Part shown: piece by piece, positions 11,835 through 22,109 of the stretch | Layout of the letters: every line of letters starts with the position of its first letter | How positions within the stretch are numbered: the first letter of the stretch is position 1 | Source of the DNA: Anolis sagrei | Lineage: Eukaryota > Chordata > Lepidosauria > Squamata > Anolidae | Assembly (NCBI RefSeq): GCF_037176765.1 | Contig: NC_090023.1 | Span: forward strand, 176,020,006-176,084,005 | Direction: 5' to 3' | DNA: 64,000 nt | The notes under the pieces: generated by a model | The model's database searches: none | Seen by the model: the letters and a program-made list of their open reading frames with translations, nothing else | What the model was told of the DNA's origin: nothing | Made by a program: the position numbers and the translations under genes

Positions 11835-14800
11835 GCATTTTGACTTATTCTTTTTTGACTTATTTAGCCTTCCAGCTGATGAAATGTTTGTGGCCGTCTG
11901 TGCACAGAGGTTTTAAATTAGCCTCTTGTTTAAAGACTGATTTTGTTTAAGGTTCTCAAGCTTTGCATTGGGTTAACCGAGAAAAGCATTGTATTAAGTA
12001 AGTTGTAGATACTGCCTGCCATAACAGAGAAATGAAGCATACATCTCTGTTCTGGTATGTATCTGTTTCTTATAGACAGTTCTCTAGACTTCTATTGCAT
12101 ATTTCATGGAAGCTTTTAGAGCAGTGGTTCTCAACCTGTGGGTCCCTAGGTGTTTTGGCGTACAACTCCCAGAAATCCCAGCCAGTTTTCCAGCTGTTAC
12201 GATTTCTGGGAGTTGAAGGCCAAAACATGTGGGGACCCATAGGTTGAGAACCACCGATCTAAAGGAAAGGCAGATGTGGTTAGAGTTCTGCCTGCTCGCA
12301 TTTGTTTGTGTGTTGGTAATATATAGATCAAACTCTGATTAGATTCTGAACAATTTTTTTCTTCTTTTATGTAATTAAGATATTGATGATGTCAGGAAGA
12401 TTAAACCTGGATACCTGGAGGCTACAGTGGACTGGTTTAGAAAATACAAAGTACCTGATGGGAAGCCGGAAAACCAGTTTGCATTTAATGGAGAATTTAA
12501 AGACAGAGTATGTGCTTATCTTTGCTAATAGTTCTCCATGTTTAATATTGTTTATGCATATTTTAAACAATATGAATGGCATATCCTAAGCAATGGGAAG
12601 CATAAACAATGTATCTGCTGTTTCCATAATCCCTGCTAATATTGGGGGAAGCCAGAGACATTTATGCTTACTCTGTGGTATCAGTTGCTCAGAGAGAGCA
12701 TTTTTTGTCTAAATTATTGACCTATTAACTCAATCAAAATGTCCTGATATTCAGTCTACGCTAGGCATAACTAGCTGAAGAAAACATAGGGCGAGGGGCA
12801 AATTTTGTCTTTGCATGACAACATGTGACATTGTGTTACTTTTAGTTTTGATTTTGGCATTTATTTATTTATTTATTTCGGGATTTTATATCCCGTCCTA
12901 TCTTAACCTCCGCAGAGGGACTTAGGACGGCCTTTTTTGTTGTTATTGTTGGTGGGGAGGGGGGAACAACTGCAGTTTGAACCACTATAGCTTGTTTAAT
13001 GTTGAAAATCATCTCAAAATAAGCCTTGGGCTCATATATCTCCCTGGATTGTGTTAAGTGTCATTAGCTGTAGCCAGCATTGCCATGAGTGAAGAATGCT
13101 AGGAGCTGCAGTGCAACTCCTGGATGATCATACGATTCCCATTCTGTCCCCTATATTGATATTTCCATGTGTAAATAAATAGTCCTTTGTATTGTCAAAG
13201 GCTTTCATGGCTGGAATCACTGGGTTGTTGTAAGTTTTTCGGGCTGTATGACCATGTTCCAGAAGCATTCTCTTCTGACGTTTTGCCCGCATCTATGGCA
13301 GGAATCCTCAGAGGTTGAAGGGTCTGTTGGAAAATAGGAAAATTGGGTTGATACATATGTCCGGGGTGGGAGAAAGAACTCTTGCATGTTAGAGGTAGGT
13401 GTGAATGTTTAAATAGTCCTTTGCATGGGTATCATCATGGCTGGAAATGGATCAGTGGGTGAAGTTTGTATTGCTGGCCTTGGATCCTTTGCTCACTTCT
13501 AAAGAGGCTTTTGTTTGAAAAGCCAATTGATTGGCAATGCCATTTTAATAGTTAAAGGAGAAAGAGTTTCCACAAGTCAAAGAATATGAAACATAAAATA
13601 TAGGTAGAGAGTAGATTATTTTAGGGGGAAAAACTGGAATGGGGTAGGCTGTGATCTTCTCTAGATGTGGCCTAGGTTTTAATAAATGAGAAAAATGCAT
13701 TTTACTAAACACACTGCATGGTTGCAACACAACCACCGAGGACAGGCATTGAACTTGTTTTCCTTTCTCAATGTTAGGACTTTGCCATTGATGTTATCAA
13801 AAGCACACATGAATTTTGGAAGGCGCTAGTAACTAAAAACACAGATGGAGGAGAGATTTGCTGGTAAGTTAGCATTGCTTTCAATGCTACTGCTTTCAAA
13901 GAAATTGAATCTTTTCTCAATAATAGAAATACAAATATTAGGTATAGTAACACTATACCTATCTATCTAACACTATACCTATCTATCACAACACTGTACC
14001 TATTTATCACAACACTATGCCTATCTATCACAACACCTGGTTTGAGAGTGTTATTTCTGTTTAATTGTGCAGTACTTGTATTTTCTGGCGTATAAGACTA
14101 CCTTTTAACCCAAGAAAACCTTCACAAAAGTCATGGGTCATCTTATACGCCGCGAGCCGTCTTATAGAGTGGATTCTGAAACTTCCAATCCTGATTGGAG
14201 AATCTGTGGTTGCCGCATATGGTGGCGGAGCTAAAAATGGCAGTGGCCGCATCCCTGCCGTATGCAGCGACTGTATGAAAGCATTAAGGGTGATGCTTTA
14301 CAAGTACGGTAGAAGAAAATCCATTCATCAGGATTCGTAGACTTAATGCGGTCCCGATGGTGAGGTGAAGGGGCACCTCACCGGGAAGGTGTAAGTGAAG
14401 GGCAGAGCAAGCTGCAGGCGTCCGGGGTGCCCGGGATATGGAAAAAAGAGATAGAGTGGCTCTGGGCCCAGAAAAACACATCTCTTTTACCTGTCTGGCC
14501 TGCCCTTGTATCCTATTACCGTACCTCCTCCTCTGCCTCTCAGATCCCGCTCCTGAAGACTGCAGTGAAGAGGTGCAGGTGTGCATGTGTGAGATCTGAG
14601 AGGCAGAGAAGGAGGGACAGTAATAGGAAAATTAACATATTGAAATGAAATCTGATGCTTTTTAAATTTTTATTTGGTGTGCGTTGGAAGAAGGGTAGTC
14701 TTATGCGGCGAGTATATCCCAAACTCTATATTTTAACTGGAAAAGTTGGTCGTCTTATATGCCAGAAAATCCGGTACTTACTTTGAGGGACCCCTGGTGG

Positions 14801-17800
14801 CACAGTGGGTTAAACAGCTGAGCTGCTGAACTTGCTGACTGAAAGGTTGGCAGTTTGAATCTGGGAAGCGGGGTGAGCTCCCACTGTTAGGCCCAGCTTC
14901 TGCCAACCTAGCAGTTTTAAAGCATGCAAATGTGAGTAGATCAATAGTACAATTTCTCCAGGAAAATAATGGTGCTCCATGCAGTCATGCTGGCCACATG
15001 ACGTTGGAGGAGTCTATGGACAACGCCGGCTCTTCAGCTTCGAAATAGAGATGAGCACCACCTCCAAGAGTCAGACATGACTAGACTTAATATCAGGGGA
15101 AAGAAACCATTATCTTTACTTACTTTGAAAGTAGTTGTTATACTCCAGAAACTTTGTTTTTATGGTTGCCACAAACTTTGTTGAATTGGGTTGAAACTCG
15201 ATGAGATATTTATTGAAAAACTACAGCAAAATATGCTCCAAGATGTCCTGCAAAAAACACAGTTTTTGCAGTTTAATAAACATCTTCCTTGTTTTATGAT
15301 ATAACTAATTAGGAAATGACATCTATAACTCGGGGACAAAAATTGTGTTACATAATTAATTAATGCAGCATCTGTACCAATTGTGAAGTCAAAGACACAC
15401 TTATCTAAAATATGTCCATACCAGGGAGTTTCTTAAGATTTTTAGATTCAATGGACTGATGGAAAGCATGGCTCCTTTTGTAACTGAATTTCCTCTTCCA
15501 GCACAAATACAACTTTGGCGGACAGCTCCTTCTGTTGCAGTCAAACATCTGCTGCATCAACTGTGACATCGGTAAGCAGATCCAACTAACTCTGTGCCCC
15601 TGATACATTGAGTTATTATGGCGCAGTGGGTTAAACCCCTGTGCCAGCAGGACTGAAGACCGACAGGTCGCAGGTTCGAATCCAGGGAGAGGCGAATGAG
15701 CTCCCTCTGTCAGCTCCAGCTCCCCAAGTGGGGACATGAGAGAACCCTCCCACAAGGATGATAAAAACATCAAATCATCCGGGCATCCCCTGGGCAACCT
15801 CCTTGCAGACGACCAATTCTCTCACACCAGAAGTGACTTGCAGTTTCTGAAATTTATTCTGAAAAGCAGAGCAGTGCACGTTATATGCTTCAAAGGAGGA
15901 AAGCCACCAAACATGTTAAGTTCAGAATGTAGCAGTTTCAGAATCATGATTTCGACTTGCTTTTCAAGTTCTCATTCTTGTGAACCATGACAGGGGCAAA
16001 CATTTAGGACTACAAGGAATATTTTTAAGTAAGGTCCGTTTGAACATAAGTACACAACGAAAGTTTATTTCAAAAAAGTAAATTTATTTTCAGAAAGTAC
16101 ATACTTCACTCTATTTTTCGACATAGTTGCCAAGTTTGTTCAAACACTTACCATACCTCTGAACCAATTTTAAAATACCCTCTTCATAAAAACTTGCTGC
16201 CACCAAACGCCACCAAATCGTCTGTAATCAAAGAAGGGTGGCCCTCATCATGGACATTGTCACGGCCATCTTTGAATTGTCGTACCCACTTACGCACTTT
16301 GCTTTCACTCATAACAGTATCACCGTGCACTTCACAAATCTGTCAATAAATTTCTGCAGCAGGCAGGTTCCTTGCTGACAAAAACCGTATCACTGAGCGA
16401 ACCTCACATGCGGCGGGTGAGTTGATAGTCTTAAACATTTTTAAAGCACAGAACAGAATCGTACAGGTTAGCTACAGAGCGGGAACTGAGCACAGTTGTT
16501 CCTGAGGCATGCTGGTACATGACGCACATGCTCATTGCGGTATGCGTGCGAACTACTAGTGTCTACAACAAAACGGACCTTACTTAAAAAATACCCCTCG
16601 TACTATGTACCCAAATCTTTGGCTTTCAAGGAAATTTCAGGAATTCTGCCTAGCCTCAGAGATTGCCCTTTTACGTAGAATTCATTACCCTTCCTTGGAA
16701 CAAGTATAAGCAGGGTATATTAGAAAAATAAATAAATCATGTACAATAAGGAAGAACTTATTATAGGTACAGAATTCAACTTCATATTTTATAAATGTAA
16801 ATGACACACACCCGTACATATTTTTTCTATGCATAAGACTGCTTTAATAAAGTACTTACAAAGAGCTCTCCTTCTGAAATTGTGGCTCACAGCTGAAAAG
16901 ATATGCAAGTAATATAGGCCATAACTATTAAGTATTATTATTTTCCAGTCCCAAGCTACTATGAGTTAGAGCCGTACAATTTTGTTGACATGACAGGCAG
17001 AGCTGTGTTTCATCTTCTCAAGTTACGGTTTGTAACTTTAGAAAGCTTTCCACTTTCACTGTTGCTGGGATGCAAAGCCAACATTGGAAACGGGAAAACC
17101 ACAAAACAACAACAACAACAACAAAATGGAGAAAACAGCTCTTTATGACATAGATGCTTCAGTAGGACTCTTGTGGTCAACTTCTGGGAGAGTCAACCTA
17201 GATCAGTGGTTCTCAACCAGGTGTTGTGGCCTTCAACTCCCAGAAATCCCAGCCAGTTTACCAGCTGTTAGGATTTCTGGGAGTTGAAGACCATAACATC
17301 TGGGGACTCACAAGTTGAGAATCACTGGCCTAGATATTCATCTTAAGCCAGTTTGGTGAATGTATCCTGCTCACCCTTTGTACTGATTTGCAATATAGGG
17401 ACAACCTATATGAATCTTGCATATTCCCTGTTTCTTTGTGCTCCTATAATTCATTCTTTGTCTATTTTTGTGTTAAAGGAAGCACACTATGTTTCACTGT
17501 TTTCTACTAACCCTAAGAGAAGCAACCTTTCCTTTGTCATGTATGGAATAATGTGTAAACTGTAACTAGAGCCATATTCTAAAAATCATGGTGAAACCAG
17601 AGTGAGAGATTGTTCTGATTTGGCTTGGAATCCATTTACAACAATCCTAGAATATTTATTTATTTACTGCATTTTTATACCACCCCTCTTAGCCGTCCGG
17701 CAACTTGAGGCGGTTTACAAGGCAAAATTCAATGCCACAGAAACACAAGTACAGCATAGAAACATTAACATCAATAAAATCATAACAACAGCAATAAAAC

Positions 17801-20800
17801 GTAAATCAATAAATTATCATTAAAAACATTGTCCAGTCCCATCGTGTAGTAGTTCCGATTCCTATGTCCGTTACTCAATATTTGCAAATCCTTGTTCAAT
17901 TAGCCATGTCTTGAGTTTTTTCCAAAATGTTAGGAGTGAAGAAGCTGATCTGATCTCCCTTGGGAGGGTGTTCCATAGCTGAGGGGCCACCACTGAGAAG
18001 GCCCTGTCACTCGTCCCTGCGGACGTACTTGACACAAAGGCAGGACCAAGAGCAGGGCCTTCCCAGATTATCTTAAAGTCTTTGGTGTTTTATAAGGGGA
18101 GATGCGTTCGGATATTTTGGGATACTTGGAATTAGTACCAGGAAGCATTCATATTTTGAACTTGTTTCAAAAGCTCCAGGTGAACAGTTCCATATTAAGC
18201 ATCAGACAATTCTCTTCTTTATGCAGTTAGGAACAACAGGGAGGATAAATGTGTAACAGTCCTAAAATCTAAACTTAATTACCATTTTGTGTTTGGTTGT
18301 CAAAGCTTTGATACTGAATAATAATTTTGGGGTTCTGAATTAAATAATAATTCTGTATTAAATGCTCTTCATTTTAGGCACCTGCTTGTGGGCCTGCCAA
18401 TCCAACACCAGTTGAAGGTAAGGCATGGGAGCATTCTGCATCTTAAGTAGTGTCATTGTTTAAAACAGGGGTCCCCAAACTACGGCCTGCGGGCCACTTC
18501 CGGCACGCCAAGGGCACTTATCTGGCCCGCGGAGGAGGAGCGCCCCCCCTCCACCACAGTGCCCCTCCCTTGGCTGGCTCACGCTATCCGTCTGGCCCAA
18601 TTGGCAGCGTGAGCCAGCCCAGGGAGGCTGCCCCGGCGCTCCATGCAGTCATGCCGGCCACATGACCTTGGAGGTGTCTACGGACAACACCGGCTCTTTG
18701 ACTTAGAAATGCAGATGAGCACCACACCCCAGAGTCAGACACGACTGGACTTCATGTCAGAGGAAAACCTTTAACTAGGAAAATTGTGGAAGATCCAGGG
18801 TGGGAGAAAGAACTCTTGTCTGTTGGAGGTATGTATGAATGTTTCAATTGGCCACCTTGATTACCATTTCATAGCCTGACCGTTTTTAGAGAGAATCCTT
18901 TGTTGAGAGGTGATTAGCTGGCCCTGATTGTTTCTTGTCTGGAGTTCCCCTGTGTTTGAGTGTTGTTCTTTATTTACAGTTATAATTTTAGAGTTTTTTT
19001 TAATACTGGTAGCCAGATTTTGTTCAGACTAGAAATAGGAAGATTTCCCATTCTCTACTCTTGGAATTACTGCCTAAAGAGGGCTAGAAAGAACCCCCTC
19101 TAAGGGCCCTTCCACACAGCAAAATAAGATATGTGCAATGTGCATAGGAATTTTTTTTAAACTATAGTCCAGCCCTCCAACGGTCTGAGGGACAGTGAAC
19201 TGGCCCCAGATTTAAAAAGTTTGAGGACCCCTGGTTTAAAATGTAAAGTTTGTACTTCGTGTTCCTGGTTTCGTTTTCAAATCTAACTTAGCCCAGGGAT
19301 GCAGAACCATGCAGTGTTAGAGCTCTTCAACAAGGAGGAGGGAGATGACATCTTAAAGAATAATAATCCATTGTGGCATAATCTTTATGGACTATTACAG
19401 TACATAGTTGTTTTCATCCAATCTAAGAAATTGTGTTTTTAATAGTTGGATTCTTGCTTTTTTGGTGTACTTGCCAAAAAAGCAAACATCCATTACAATT
19501 ACAGGAATTGGCCCCAATATTAATTCTTGCCATTTCTGTTTCATGACTTAAGTTGTTCTGGAATGGCTTCCATGTGTTTTTCCCATCATATTTTTAATAG
19601 ACAGGATGGGAGTTGTCCTTACAGTGTTGACAATGACGCCTTGTTCAAGTACAAATGATCAGAAGACGGCAGGGGAAAACACAACTGATAAAATCTATGT
19701 TCCTCTGGACTTTTACAAAACGGATCAGTAGCCTACTACCATCATCAGATAACTCTCCCTCCACCCACCCCAAGGACCTCATATCACATTTACCATCCCC
19801 CAAGAAGGCCCAGGACATTTTTTTACCCTCCCTATTTTATTATTATTATTTTATTATTTACGGCTTTTATATTCCGCCCTTCTCACCCTGCAGGGGACTC
19901 AGGGTGGATTACAGTGTGTGGGAAACATTCAATGCCAATTTTTAACATACAAGCATATACAGACATACACAGAGGCTATTTAACTTTTTCTGGCCGCCGG
20001 GGGAGCTGTCGCTTTCATCGTCCATCTGCGATGCTGATGAAGCACTTCCGCATTCCCCGCATGCTTCCCCGCTGGAATGCTTTGCTGGAGTCTTCTTTAT
20101 GGCCTCATAAATCAGTTAATTTAGCCTCCCCACACTTTAAGGTGGTACCTAATTTTCCTACTTGACAGATGCAACTGTCTTTCGGGTTGCAAAGGTCGAC
20201 AACAGGCTACACACAATTGGTTGGAAACTCACTCCAATCCGGCTGGCTTCGAACTCATGACCTTTTGGTCAGAGTGATCTTAATGCAGCTGACACTCAAT
20301 CTGTACCTAAATAACTTTGTGTCTGTTGGGATGTGGAGGGAGCAGGGAGGGTACGAAAAGAAGGGCTGAAATGCTATGGAGAGAGAGTTGGGGAGTCGGG
20401 GCGGGGGGAGAGAAGAGAAGGGGTCTACATTGTTAATTGCAGCAATATGTTTCATGCTTATGTCTATGTTTGATGTTTTTATAGTTTTAACAGTTACATG
20501 TTATTGATTTAGATATGCAATATTTATATATATATATGAGGCATTGAATTTGCCATTTATTATGTTTTAAACTGCTTTGAGTCCTCCCAGGATGAGAAAA
20601 GCGGTATAGAAATGTAGTTAATATATAATAAATTTCCGAAGGCTTTCATGGCCGGAATCACTGGGTTGTTGTAGGTTTTTTCAGGCTATATGGCCATGGT
20701 CTAGAGCAGAGGTCCTCAAACTAAGGCCCGGGGGCCGGATACGGCCCTCCAAGGTCATATACCCAGCCCTCGCTCAGGATCAACCTTAGTCTGAAACGAT

Positions 20801-22066
20801 TTGAAAGCACACAACAATCTTATCTCATCAGCCAAAAGCAGGCCCACACTTCCCATTGAAATAGTAATAAGTTTATATTTGTTAGAATTGTTCTTAATTT
20901 TTATTATTTTATTGTTTTTTGCACTACAAATAAGATATGTGAAATGTGCATAGGAATTCATTTTTTTTTCAAATTATAATCCGGCCCTCCAACAATTTGA
21001 GGGACTGGGACCTGGCCCTCTGTTTAAAAAGTTTGAGGACCCCTGGTCTAGAGGCATTCTCTCCTGACATTTCGCCTGCATCTATGGCAAGCATCCTCAG
21101 AGGTAGTGAGGTCTGTTGGAACTAGGCAAAAGGGTTTATATATCTGTGGAATGACCAGGGTGAGCCAAAGGACTCTTGTCTGCTGGAGCTAGGTGTGAAT
21201 GTTTCAACTGATCACCTTGATTAGCATATAATGGCCTGACAATGCCTGGAGCAAACTTTTGTTGAGAGGTGATTAGATGTCCCTGCCTGCTTCCTCTCTG
21301 TTGTTGTGCTGTTGCAATTTTTATAGTTTTTTAATACTGGTAGCCAGATTTTGTTCGTTTTGATGGTTTCCTCCTTTCTGTTGAAATTGTCCACATGCTT
21401 GTGTATTTCAATGGCTTCTCTGTGTAGTCTGACATGGTGGTTGTGAGAGTGGTCCAGTATTTCTGTGTTCTCAAATGAAATGCTGTGTCCAGGTTGGTTC
21501 ATCAGGTGCTCTGCTATGGCTGATTTCTCTGGTTGAAGTAGTCTGCACTGCCTTTCATGTTTCTTGATTTGTGTTTGGGCAATGCTGCGTTTGGTGGTCC
21601 CTATGTAGACTTGTCCACAGCTGCATGGTACACGGTAGACTCCTGCACAACAACAGAGAGGAAACAATCAAGGACATCTAATCACCTCTCAACAAAAGTT
21701 TGCTCCAGGCACTGTCAGGCTATTATATGCTAATCAAGGTGATCAGTTGAAACATTCACACTTAGCTCCAGCAGACAAGAGCCTTTTGGCTCACCCTGGT
21801 CATGCCACAGATATATAAACCCTTTTTCCTAGTTCCAACAGATCTCACTACCTCTGAGGATGCTTGCCATAGATGCAGGTGAAACGTCAGGAGAGAATGT
21901 CTCTAGACCATGGCCATATAGCCCGAAAAAACCTACAACAACCCAATAAATTTCCATTTATTCTTCTAGTAAATGCCGGTTTACTTGAGACTATAGGGAA
22001 CACAGCTTTTAAGTGCTGCCTTACTGTTTCAGCAGCAAAACCAGGAATATATTAAACATAATCTAT

Positions 22067-22109
<43 letters not shown>

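Noticed and set aside
11332-11838. 168-codon Leu/Phe/Ser-rich minus-strand frame
   Set aside because: It reads the complement of a GGAA/GAAA tract and an ATA microsatellite; low complexity, several frames open together.
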